From NCBI GenBank assembly GCA_001303705.1, contig LJUI01000039.1, positions 1 to 18,230 on the forward strand: a DNA stretch of 18,230 bases. Direction: 5' to 3'. The notes below the pieces were generated by a model. That model saw only the letters and a program-made list of their open reading frames with translations, was not told the origin of the DNA and did not search any database. Numbering within the stretch: position 1 is the stretch's first letter; the number at the start of each line of letters is the position of its first letter. A program made the position numbers and the translations under genes. This document shows positions 6,688-14,479 of this stretch, one piece after another. The DNA comes from a candidate division TA06 bacterium SM23_40 (GTDB lineage Bacteria > LJUI01 > SM1-40).

Positions 6688-8625
6688 GTGCCCGGATTGT
6701 ACGGATTTATGAGGCGCGAGCCAGTGCCTGAGGAGGCCAATCGAGAGCTCCTCCGGCGCATGGGGTCTGCCCTGAGACATGGACCGACCTATACCCTGGA
6801 CTGGCATTTTGATGAGCGCACCGCGATAGCGACGATTGCGCCTCGGCCGGGAGGAGATACAGCACTCGCATGGGACGGCGACCGGACGGTCTGTGTCGCT
6901 CTGGCAGGTACGTGTTCGTACGCGGGCGGGAATGGAGGGCGAGAAGGGAGGGCGACGCCTTCGGCTCTGGTCCGGACGTGGAGACGTGAAGGTGAGTGCA
7001 TGGCTCCCGGGCTGCGCGGCGAGTTCGTGGTGGGCATCCTCGATGCCGGGAAGACGGAAATCACGCTCATCGTCGGTCCATTCGGCCTGCGCCGCCTGTA
7101 CTATGCCGTCACTCCGCACATTGTGCTCTTCGCACCAGAGGTGAAGGCGATCCTCGCCTGCCGAGAGGTAGAGCGGGAAGTCGATGATGTTGCGATCGCA
7201 GACCTCGTGAGTCTCTCCTATGTCCTGGGTGAAAGGACACTCTTTCGCGCAATATCTCGTGTTCCGGCCGGGACGATGCTCAGGATCAGTCCGGCCGGCG
7301 TCGATCAGAAAACGTACGTACAGCCTGGGTATGGTGGGAGGGTGGATGCAGCTGGCGAGGAGGAGGCGGTCGGGGAGGGTGAAGCGGTGGTGGAGGTGAT
7401 CCGCCTCCTCCGCCAGGCTGCGGCACGGCAGGTTGCAGGCGCGGCCAGGGTCGGTGTCTCTCTCAGTGGGGGACTCGATTCCCGGCTCGTCCTCGCTCTG
7501 GCCCGTGAGGAGGCGAGCGACGTCGGCGCGTATACATTTGGCACCTACCGCAATGAAGAACGAAAGATCGCGCAGACGGTGGCCGAGGCTGCGGGAGCCG
7601 ATGACTACTCGTGGCTCCCGTTGCGGGCTGACCGCCTTCCCGAAGAGCTGACCGCCGCGGTCTGGATGACTGACGGGATGATCGAGGCGACCTCCGGTCG
7701 TACGCTCAACTCGATACGCGAGCAGGCGGGGAGGCGGGACATGCTTCTCGTCGGCCTGTACGGGGAGAGCATCCTGGGGGGAGACAAGTTCACGGACGAG
7801 GAGATACGCACCGACCTCTCTCTGGACGAGGAGCTCGCCGGGATCGAGCGGGGGCTCGGCCTCCAGCACAACCTGCCACTCTGGCAGCACATCTTCGATG
7901 CAGGCGTAATCCGGGCATTCGAAGATCGAGTGCGCGGAGATATCGCTAAAGAATATGCGCGTTCGCGTGGGGTCTCACCCTTCTTCTCGGATCGAAAGGA
8001 CCACTTCTTCCTGATGCACCGCGCCCGGCGCTATCTCGGCGAGGCGTGTCTGGAGAGTTACTTCGCCTCTGATGGGTTCCTCTTCTTCGACTACGATCTG
8101 GTCTCCTATCTTCTTTCGCTCCCACCGGCAGTACGCGCGAAACACCGTCTCTATGCACAAGTCATGGCCCGGGCCTGCCCTGTCCTGGCGGGCATCCCCT
8201 GGCAGCGAACCGGAGCACCTGTGTATGCCCGGGCACCTCGAACGCGGCGGTGGCGGCGAGTGGTGTCGGGTCGATTCCGGGATCTGACCCGGAAGGCGAG
8301 TCTGGGAGGAATCGACCTGCCCGATCCCTCGCGGGCCACGGACTTCGATCGCTGGTATCGCGTCTCACATCTCTTCCGCCGGTTTGTCCGCGATGCGCTG
8401 CTCGATCGTGGAGCAGTCTGTCGTCCGTGGTACAGACCGGGAGGGGCTGAGAGACTCCTCCGCTGGCAGGATGCGGGAAAGAATTACTCATTCCTCATAT
8501 CGAGACTTCTGGCGCTCGAGCTCTATTGGCGCGAGCTCGGCAGGCGGGGACTGGACGGGGAGGTCGATCCGGGGACGGCGAGATCCGAGCGAGGAATGAT
8601 GAAGGGAGGAACGACCAGGGTATGA
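6688..8625 (+). CDS. Asparagine synthetase-like protein lacking the glutaminase Cys
   Basis: 645 residues from GTG 6688, seven bases after a GGGGTGA purine run. The start is supported because MPGLYGFM aligns with the invariant MCGI-G opening of class II amidotransferases. Here residue 2 is Pro, so the N-terminal nucleophile Cys is missing. Other glutamine-site motifs are also lost: RHRGPD has become RHGPTY (30-35) and FNGEIYN has become VALAGTCSY (70-78). The overall fold is kept (FGLRRLYY, FAPEVKAIL). A Glu-rich linker (about 220-235) leads to an intact synthetase domain with the PP-loop SGGLDSR at 260-266. The ATP-dependent amide-forming half therefore looks usable, with free ammonia or an amine as nucleophile rather than glutamine-derived ammonia. 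Beta-lactam synthetase is a known homologue without Cys2. It likely modifies a carboxylated sugar or acyl group (inference). Confidence 0.85.
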   Translation: MPGLYGFMRREPVPEEANRELLRRMGSALRHGPTYTLDWHFDERTAIATIAPRPGGDTALAWDGDRTVCVALAGTCSYAGGNGGREGRATPSALVRTWRREGECMAPGLRGEFVVGILDAGKTEITLIVGPFGLRRLYYAVTPHIVLFAPEVKAILACREVEREVDDVAIADLVSLSYVLGERTLFRAISRVPAGTMLRISPAGVDQKTYVQPGYGGRVDAAGEEEAVGEGEAVVEVIRLLRQAAARQVAGAARVGVSLSGGLDSRLVLALAREEASDVGAYTFGTYRNEERKIAQTVAEAAGADDYSWLPLRADRLPEELTAAVWMTDGMIEATSGRTLNSIREQAGRRDMLLVGLYGESILGGDKFTDEEIRTDLSLDEELAGIERGLGLQHNLPLWQHIFDAGVIRAFEDRVRGDIAKEYARSRGVSPFFSDRKDHFFLMHRARRYLGEACLESYFASDGFLFFDYDLVSYLLSLPPAVRAKHRLYAQVMARACPVLAGIPWQRTGAPVYARAPRTRRWRRVVSGRFRDLTRKASLGGIDLPDPSRATDFDRWYRVSHLFRRFVRDALLDRGAVCRPWYRPGGAERLLRWQDAGKNYSFLISRLLALELYWRELGRRGLDGEVDPGTARSERGMMKGGTTRV

Positions 8626-10088
8626 AGCGTCTGTTGCTTATCAGCTATGCCTTCCCGCCGATGGCTGCGGTGGGAGGCCATCGAACGGTCAAGTTCGCCA
8701 AGTTCCTCCCTGAATTCGGGTGGGAGCCGACAGTCCTGACCGTACGCTCGGGGTTCAACTACGCCTACGACCCCAGCCTGCTCGACGATCTCCCGGGATC
8801 ATTGAAAGTGCTGAGGACCCCGTCTATGGAGCCGCTCCGCTGGTGGGAGGGTCGAAAAGGGAGGGAGACCGAGTATGCATCAGGCGAGGAGGTCGACCGG
8901 TGGGGGAGTTCGCTCCCTACGGGATCGGAAACGGAATGTTCTTGCAGCGCGGTCGGGGGCCCGGCGAGAGATATGGGGAGAGCAGCGCGCGGGATCAAGC
9001 AGCTGGCCCGGGACCTTCTCACCACGCCTGATGAGCAGGTGTGGTGGATACCGTTTGCGGTGGCGGCCGGGCTGAAGGCAGTCGCGGACGGCATCGACGT
9101 CATCTATACCACAAGTCCTCCCCACTCCACGCATCTCGCCGGTTGGCTTCTCTCATTGCTCACCGGAAAGCCGTGGGTGGCAGATTTTCGGGATCTATGG
9201 ACGTCGAACATCCATTTTCTCCCGTCGCGGCGCGGCGGGAAGAGGGAGAGGGTAGAGCGATGGCTCGAGGCGCGTCTGTTGCGTGATGCTGCAGCGATCA
9301 TCACTACTTCTGAGAAGTCGCGCGAGCTGCTCTCTTCGCAGATAGGTGGGAATGGACGGGCAGATCGCGAGGCCCGCACCCGGTGGTTCACTATCACGAA
9401 CGGATTCGATCCGGACGATTTCGCTGATGCCGTAGAGGAGGGAGGTCGAGGCGTACAGCCCGGCTCGCTCAGTCCACGCGACTGGGGCCTCCTGCGCGAG
9501 AGGGATGGCGGCAGGTTCATCATCACCTTTCTCGGCAGCCTGTACGGCGACCGGCGCCCTGACCTGCTCCTTGCCGGTCTGAGGGAGTGGTTCCGCACCG
9601 AGCCCGAGGTACGGCCATTCGTGCGGGTGAAGCTTGTGGGGAATAAGTCCCCGGATATCGAGGGCCGGCTCAGTCTCGGTGAGCTCGTGGGATCGATCGA
9701 CATATCTGGTCACCTGCCGCACCGCAAGGCCCTCGCGTTATTGAGGCGCTCGAACCTGTTGCTGCTGTTGCTGGGCGGAGGAGAGGAGAACGGGGGGGTC
9801 ATACCTGCGAAGCTTTTCGAATATCTCTATGTCGGGCAGCCCATCCTGGCGCTGGTGCCGGAGGGAGAGGCAGCTATGCTTGTCCGGCTGCTTGCCCGTG
9901 GAAGCGTGGTCACCGAAGAGAGTCCGCAGGCCGTTGCCCGTGAGCTGCGGTACTGGTATCGCGCCTGGCGGGGGGAGATCGATCCGCCTCCTACGGATGG
10001 CGGGGGCCTGCTCTCTCTCTATGAGCGAAGGAACTGTACGTCCATGCTGGCGAGGGTGCTGGAGTATGTACGAAAAGACAATAGATAG
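8622..10088 (+). CDS. Glycosyltransferase family 4-type (GT-B fold)
   Basis: 488 residues from ATG 8622, which overlaps the preceding TGA as ATGA; GGGAGGA lies 11 bases upstream. The opening MKRLLLISYAFPPMAAVGG is the typical first strand and glycine loop of GT4-like enzymes. VADFRDLW follows near residue 190, an ITTSEKSRELL strand-helix near 230, ITNGFDPDDF near 264, and ITFLGSLYGDRRPDLL near 305. The donor-binding motif is IPAKLFEYLYVGQPIL around 394-409, with Glu400 the conserved glutamate. Residues of about 76-120 form a charged, low-complexity insertion absent from the core fold. The enzyme is predicted to be a cytoplasmic, nucleotide-sugar-dependent transferase; donor and acceptor are unknown. 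Its end overlaps the next gene by 23 bases. Confidence 0.88.
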   Translation: MKRLLLISYAFPPMAAVGGHRTVKFAKFLPEFGWEPTVLTVRSGFNYAYDPSLLDDLPGSLKVLRTPSMEPLRWWEGRKGRETEYASGEEVDRWGSSLPTGSETECSCSAVGGPARDMGRAARGIKQLARDLLTTPDEQVWWIPFAVAAGLKAVADGIDVIYTTSPPHSTHLAGWLLSLLTGKPWVADFRDLWTSNIHFLPSRRGGKRERVERWLEARLLRDAAAIITTSEKSRELLSSQIGGNGRADREARTRWFTITNGFDPDDFADAVEEGGRGVQPGSLSPRDWGLLRERDGGRFIITFLGSLYGDRRPDLLLAGLREWFRTEPEVRPFVRVKLVGNKSPDIEGRLSLGELVGSIDISGHLPHRKALALLRRSNLLLLLLGGGEENGGVIPAKLFEYLYVGQPILALVPEGEAAMLVRLLARGSVVTEESPQAVARELRYWYRAWRGEIDPPPTDGGGLLSLYERRNCTSMLARVLEYVRKDNR

Positions 10089-11532
10089 TAGCCCGGGCCT
10101 CGGATGGCTCTGTTCGCGGGAGGGCGCGCGCATTGCAGTTCCGCTCTGCCTTGCAATCCTGGCGCTGGTGATCGGTGTCTCTCTCGCGGGGTCACCCATC
10201 GTCGGGTATGCAGCGCTGGGGGCTTCGGCCCTTGCGCTCCTCGTAGTCATCCTGCTGCACGATCCATTCTGGGGGCTCGCCGCATACATGGTGACGTTCT
10301 ATGTGCGGCCTGGGGAGCTCGTGCCCGCCCTGGCTCCGCTGCATATCGAGCGGGTGGTGGGGCTGCTGGCGCTGGCCGCGCTCATCTGGCATCGACGTAC
10401 AGGGGAGCGGTGGGAGGCACTGAACCATCGCGTCACGCTCATGATGGCGGGTTTCCTCGGCATCATGGCGCTCTCTGTCGTCACGGCATACTGGAAGACG
10501 CTGGCTATCCTGGAAACGATCGAATTCGCCAAGATCCTGGTGGCCTATCTCCTGATCATCGGTCTGGTGAACAGCGAGAGGAGAATGGGGGCGTTTGTCT
10601 GGATCTACCTGGTGCTCATCGGCTGGACCGCCGGGTCATCCCTGTGGGGGTTCTTCTCGGGCGCCAACCGGGGGTTTGCCATGGGGATCGACAGGGCGCG
10701 CGGCCTCGCGCTCGCCTGGGGTCATCCCAACTCCCTGGCGATGACGCTTCTCGCCGCGGTCCCCTTTCTGTACCTGCTCATCCCCGTGGAGCGACGACGG
10801 CCTGCACGGCTAGTCCTCATATTGATCTTTGCGCTCTCGTTGCTGACGATCATGTACACCGGTTCGCGGGCGGGAATGCTCGGCGTCCTCGTCGCGGCGG
10901 TCGCACTCTGGTGGCGGACAGGGAGGCGGCCGGCGATGTTCGTCGGCATTACAGTCGCACTCCTGTGTGCGGCGCTGCTGATGCCATACCAGTACCAGAT
11001 GAGGATGGTATCGATCCTCGACTATCAGCAGGATCCGTCATCTCTCGGCAGGATCGACTCCTGGATCTCCGGCCTTCACATGTTCCTCGACAGGCCGCTC
11101 CTCGGGGTAGGGCCCGGCAATTTCGGCATCGCGCACGGCCTGGCTTACTCCTCTCCCTGGCGTCCGAGCTGGCTCGAGGCCCACAGCATCTACATTCAGC
11201 TGCCGGCAGAACTGGGCCTGGTCGGGCTCGTCTGGTTCGCGGGCATACTCTTCGTTGTCGCACGTGTGAACCGGAAGACGAGGCAGATGCTCGTAGCCGG
11301 AGGGAACGTGTGGAGCTGGCACTACCGGCTGGCAGTCGCGCTCGACATCAGTCTCGTCGTCCTTCTGTTCACCGGGCTGTTCGGGCATAACCTGTACAGG
11401 CCGACCTACTATTTCATCGCGGGGATGTCGGTGGCGCTGGCGTATATCGTCCGTCAGGTCGCAGCCGGGGGGCCTGCAAGTGCGCAGAATAGTGCGCAGG
11501 GAATGAGCAACAAACGTTGGGAAGTGACGTAA
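10066..11532 (+). CDS. O-antigen ligase/polymerase-type membrane protein (Wzy_C family)
   Basis: About 488 residues from ATG 10066, with GGAG close upstream; in-frame ATG 10021 is a less likely, longer start. Some 10-12 hydrophobic segments are visible from residue 20 onward. The family motifs are GSRAGMLGVLV at 266-276, the periplasmic-loop signature LLGVGPGNFG at 346-355, and HSIYIQLPAELGLVGL starting with His373. These are characteristic of WaaL/Wzy-type proteins and of the O-glycosylation ligases associated with exosortase loci. The protein would use lipid-linked glycan on the periplasmic side, either polymerising it or transferring it to an acceptor; sequence alone does not decide which. 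No second Wzy candidate is present in the window, which makes the polymerase role plausible. The stop is shared with the following start (TAATG at 11530-11534). Confidence 0.88.
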   Translation: MYEKTIDSSPGLGWLCSREGARIAVPLCLAILALVIGVSLAGSPIVGYAALGASALALLVVILLHDPFWGLAAYMVTFYVRPGELVPALAPLHIERVVGLLALAALIWHRRTGERWEALNHRVTLMMAGFLGIMALSVVTAYWKTLAILETIEFAKILVAYLLIIGLVNSERRMGAFVWIYLVLIGWTAGSSLWGFFSGANRGFAMGIDRARGLALAWGHPNSLAMTLLAAVPFLYLLIPVERRRPARLVLILIFALSLLTIMYTGSRAGMLGVLVAAVALWWRTGRRPAMFVGITVALLCAALLMPYQYQMRMVSILDYQQDPSSLGRIDSWISGLHMFLDRPLLGVGPGNFGIAHGLAYSSPWRPSWLEAHSIYIQLPAELGLVGLVWFAGILFVVARVNRKTRQMLVAGGNVWSWHYRLAVALDISLVVLLFTGLFGHNLYRPTYYFIAGMSVALAYIVRQVAAGGPASAQNSAQGMSNKRWEVT

Positions 11533-13004
11533 TGAGCGACCATACCACGCGAATCATCAGATCGGTTGTCCATCCCCTGTGGGCGTTGAAGGACGGAAGC
11601 AGACACCTCTCCTACCTTCGCCTGTACGAACAGACGCAGCACTGGTCGCGCGAGCGCCTGGAGGAGATGCAGTGGCGCCGCCTGGAGAAGCTCCTCTCTC
11701 ATGCGTACGAGTTCTCTCCATTCTATAGGGATCGGTTCCGGAGGTGGGGGCTCGAGCCCCGAGACATCCAATCCCCGGACGATCTTCGCCGTCTCCCTGT
11801 GCTGACGAAGGAGGATATCCAACAGTCAGGACAGCACATGGTCTCGACATCGAGCAGGCGGGAGGAGCTGATCCCGGACATGACCGGGGGCTCGACGGGA
11901 AGGCCGCTTCGCTTCTGCCGTGACCGGTTTGCTGACTCGCACCGCCGCGCGGCGACGTTCCGGCACAATAGGATGGCCGGCTGGAATCTGGGGGATAAGG
12001 TCGGTGTGGTGTGGGGTGCACGGCGCGATCTCGTGGGGCTGCGGGGATGGAAGGCAGAGGTGAGGAGCCGGCTGCTCGAGCGGCAGCGGGTGCTCGACGC
12101 GTCTTCCATGGGCCCTCGGGAGATGGCCAGATTCGGGGAGATCCTGACCCGGTTTCGCCCGACAGTCCTCTTCGGGTATGCCAAGGCGATGGCGATCTTC
12201 GCGCGGTTTCTCAGCGAGACGGGGATCGACGGCATCCATCCCCAGTCAGTCGTTACATCGGCCGAGATGCTGGAGCCCGGTGAACGGCTCCTCATCGAGC
12301 AGGCCTTCGGCTGCCCGGTCTATGACCGGTACGGATGTCGTGAGGTGGGCCTGATCGCAAGCGAATGCGAGTATCGCGGGGGACTCCATATCAACGCAGA
12401 GAGTCTATACGTCGAAATCATGAGCAACGGTGTGCCCGCCAGGCCCGGAGAGCTCGGGCATGTCGTCATCACCGATCTGGTCAATTACGCGATGCCGATG
12501 ATCAGGTATCGGATCGATGACCTGGCCTCGCCTGCCGCCGCATCGTGTAAGTGCGGCCGAGGTCTGCCCCTCATCGATAAAATCGCAGGGAGGACGACGG
12601 AGTTCATCGTCCTGCCGGACGGCCGGCTCGTCTCCGGCGCCTCGCTCACCATCTATCTTGTGGCCAGGATCAAGGGCATCGGGCAGGCACAGCTCATCCA
12701 GGAAGATCCGACAACAGTGAGAGTCCGCGTCGTGCCGGATCACGAGTTCGGCGACGCGACGATCGATTCGTTCTGTGCGCAGGCGAGGGAGATCATGGGA
12801 GATGGCATCTCGTTCCGGTTCGAGCTATGCGACCGTATCGAGAGGGAATCCTCGGGCAAGTACCGGTTCTGCATCTCGAACGTGGCCGGAGACAGGTTCT
12901 CTGCAGGGATCCCTTCATATGATGGCCGTATAGACGACCGGTCCGCGTCGGGCGGGGAGAGGCCGACCGGGGATTCCGTCGAGGCGGACGGAGAGGGGAG
13001 ATGA
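11532..13004 (+). CDS. PaaK/CapK-type adenylate-forming enzyme, copy 1
   Basis: 490 residues from ATG 11532, which overlaps the previous TAA; TTG 11517 would be a weaker start. It belongs to the ANL superfamily, phenylacetate-CoA ligase branch, often annotated CapK in capsule loci. Visible motifs are HAYEFSPFYRDRF near 57-69, the P-loop-like TGGSTGRP at 118-125, YGCREVG at 267-273, ITDLVNYAMPMIRYR near 313-327 and SGKYRF with Lys443 as the likely catalytic lysine. A CKCGRG segment before the hinge is also typical of PaaK relatives. It should activate a carboxylic acid as an acyl-adenylate and pass it to CoA or another acceptor; the acid is unknown. It is followed directly by a clear paralogue, suggesting tandem duplication with divergence. 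The C-terminal 35 or so residues are polar and lie beyond the usual domain end. Confidence 0.88.
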   Translation: MSDHTTRIIRSVVHPLWALKDGSRHLSYLRLYEQTQHWSRERLEEMQWRRLEKLLSHAYEFSPFYRDRFRRWGLEPRDIQSPDDLRRLPVLTKEDIQQSGQHMVSTSSRREELIPDMTGGSTGRPLRFCRDRFADSHRRAATFRHNRMAGWNLGDKVGVVWGARRDLVGLRGWKAEVRSRLLERQRVLDASSMGPREMARFGEILTRFRPTVLFGYAKAMAIFARFLSETGIDGIHPQSVVTSAEMLEPGERLLIEQAFGCPVYDRYGCREVGLIASECEYRGGLHINAESLYVEIMSNGVPARPGELGHVVITDLVNYAMPMIRYRIDDLASPAAASCKCGRGLPLIDKIAGRTTEFIVLPDGRLVSGASLTIYLVARIKGIGQAQLIQEDPTTVRVRVVPDHEFGDATIDSFCAQAREIMGDGISFRFELCDRIERESSGKYRFCISNVAGDRFSAGIPSYDGRIDDRSASGGERPTGDSVEADGEGR

Positions 13005-14479
13005 CGGTGATCGGTGAGTGTCTCGATCGGTTCGGCCATCTGGCCTCGAAACACGTGACCTATCCCCTGTGGCTGGCGCGGGAGGGCGAGAGCAGAGTCC
13101 TCCGCTACATGCGCGAGTTCGAGGAGGTGCTGTCGTGGCCGCGCCTGAGGATCGAGGATCTCCAGACGAGACGACTCCGGGCGATCGTGCGCCATGCATA
13201 CGAGACGACTCCCTATTATCGTGACCGGTTCGACCGCGCCGGCGTGAAGGTCGAGATGATCAAGGATCCCACGGATCTCCGCCTCATTCCCCGGCTGACA
13301 AAAGAAGATCTCAGGCACCACGCCCACGATCTCATGTCGCGGCATTATCCCCTGGGCAGTCTCTTCAGGAGCGCAACCGGGGGCTCGACGGCGACACCCA
13401 TCCGGTTCTACCAGGATACCGACAGTGTGCTCCGCCGGGTCGCCCACACGCATGTCTTCAATCGCTGGTACGGTCTTGATCTCGGGGAGAAGATGGCGCT
13501 CCTGTGGGGAGCGGCGCAGGATCTGACGGCGATCGATTCCATCAAAGATAGGGTGAAGGAGCGATATATATTCCGCCGCATGATACTTCCCTGCGCGCGC
13601 CTTGATGAGGGGATGCTCGATCTATATGTACGGCGGCTCAGGGAGTTCCGTCCCACTCTGCTCCGCGGATATACGAACAGTCTGTTCGCCCTCGCCCAGT
13701 ACATTCTGGCAACCAAGAGCGAGGTGCCGCTGGAGGCGGTGGTCAGTGCCGCTGAGCCACTCTACCCCTTCCAGCGGCCTGTCATCGAGGAGGCGTTCGG
13801 AGCTCCGCTCTTCGAACAGTATGGCTCTCGCGAGGCAGGCCTGATGGCGAGCGAGTGCCAGGCCCACGGACCGCTCCATGTCGATGCGGCGAGCATCTGT
13901 CTGGAGATCGTCGATCGCGGGGGAAAGGCCGGTAAGGACGATCGTATTGCGACCTCCGATGCGGGGGCTTCGCGCGAGGGAGAAATTCTCGTGACCGATC
14001 TCTTCAACTACGGGATGCCGCTCCTGCGCTATGCCATCGGGGATCTCGGGCGCTGGGACGGCGATGGATGCGGCTGCGGGGCCGGGCTTCCGGCGCTGGC
14101 CCAGGTATCGGGCAGAGTGACGGATTCGATCCTGACGCCGGACGGGACGCTCGTCTCCGGCGCCGCCCTGACCGTCTATCTCGTGGCAGACCGCCCGGGG
14201 TTCAAGCAGCTCCAGGTGGTTCAGGAGAGACTCGAAGGGGTGACGGTTCGTATCGTCCCTTCTGAATCGTACACGGAGTCCGATATGGAATACTTGAGAA
14301 GACAATTGCGGCGGTTCCTGGGCACATCGATGAAGATCGACTACAGATTCGAATCCGAGATACCGAAAGAGGCCTCGGGGAAGTATCGCTACGTTGTCTC
14401 GAGCCTCTGGTCGAGCAGGGCGGAGAGTCCGGGCGCTGCCGATCAGGGCGATGCCGCTACACAAGGAGGAGAGAAGTGA
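13001..14479 (+). CDS. PaaK/CapK-type adenylate-forming enzyme, copy 2
   Basis: 492 residues, starting on ATG 13001 in an ATGA overlap behind a GAGAGGGGAG run. It shares the motifs of the preceding gene in the same order: HAYETTPYYRDRF near 65-77, TGGSTATP at 126-133, YGSREAG at 274-280, VTDLFNYGMPLLRYAIGDLG in the middle of the C-terminal third and SGKYRY with Lys461. The A3 loop reads STA rather than STG, a difference from copy 1 worth noting; the catalytic lysine and the Arg-Glu pair after the YG motif remain, so activity is expected. It contains an insertion relative to copy 1 (GKAGKDDRIATSDAGASREG, about 307-326). Two copies may activate two different acids or act at successive steps. 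It likely works in the cytoplasm alongside the hydrolases and amide-forming enzymes (inference). Confidence 0.88.
   Translation: MTVIGECLDRFGHLASKHVTYPLWLAREGESRVLRYMREFEEVLSWPRLRIEDLQTRRLRAIVRHAYETTPYYRDRFDRAGVKVEMIKDPTDLRLIPRLTKEDLRHHAHDLMSRHYPLGSLFRSATGGSTATPIRFYQDTDSVLRRVAHTHVFNRWYGLDLGEKMALLWGAAQDLTAIDSIKDRVKERYIFRRMILPCARLDEGMLDLYVRRLREFRPTLLRGYTNSLFALAQYILATKSEVPLEAVVSAAEPLYPFQRPVIEEAFGAPLFEQYGSREAGLMASECQAHGPLHVDAASICLEIVDRGGKAGKDDRIATSDAGASREGEILVTDLFNYGMPLLRYAIGDLGRWDGDGCGCGAGLPALAQVSGRVTDSILTPDGTLVSGAALTVYLVADRPGFKQLQVVQERLEGVTVRIVPSESYTESDMEYLRRQLRRFLGTSMKIDYRFESEIPKEASGKYRYVVSSLWSSRAESPGAADQGDAATQGGEK
14463..14470 (+). promoter_or_regulatory. Strong ribosome binding site before a GTG start
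   Basis: AAGGAGGA, a near-perfect anti-16S match, ends five bases before GTG 14476. It fixes the start of the double glycosyltransferase on a GTG that overlaps the previous stop (GTGA). It also supports a bacterial host. Confidence 0.75.

Noticed and set aside
7359-7411. An 11-base perfect inverted repeat (7359-7369 and 7401-7411)
   Set aside because: It falls within the Glu-rich linker of the asparagine-synthetase-like gene, has a 31-base loop and no T-run, and is explained by GAG/GAGG-type codon runs.
6583-7890. A 435-codon open frame on the minus strand
   Set aside because: It is antisense to the asparagine-synthetase-like gene and has no domain signature.
10104-11390. A 428-codon open frame on the plus strand in another frame
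   Set aside because: It overlaps the O-antigen ligase-type gene, whose membrane segments and motifs are clear; the alternative translation is Arg/Gly/Ala-rich without hydrophobic segments.
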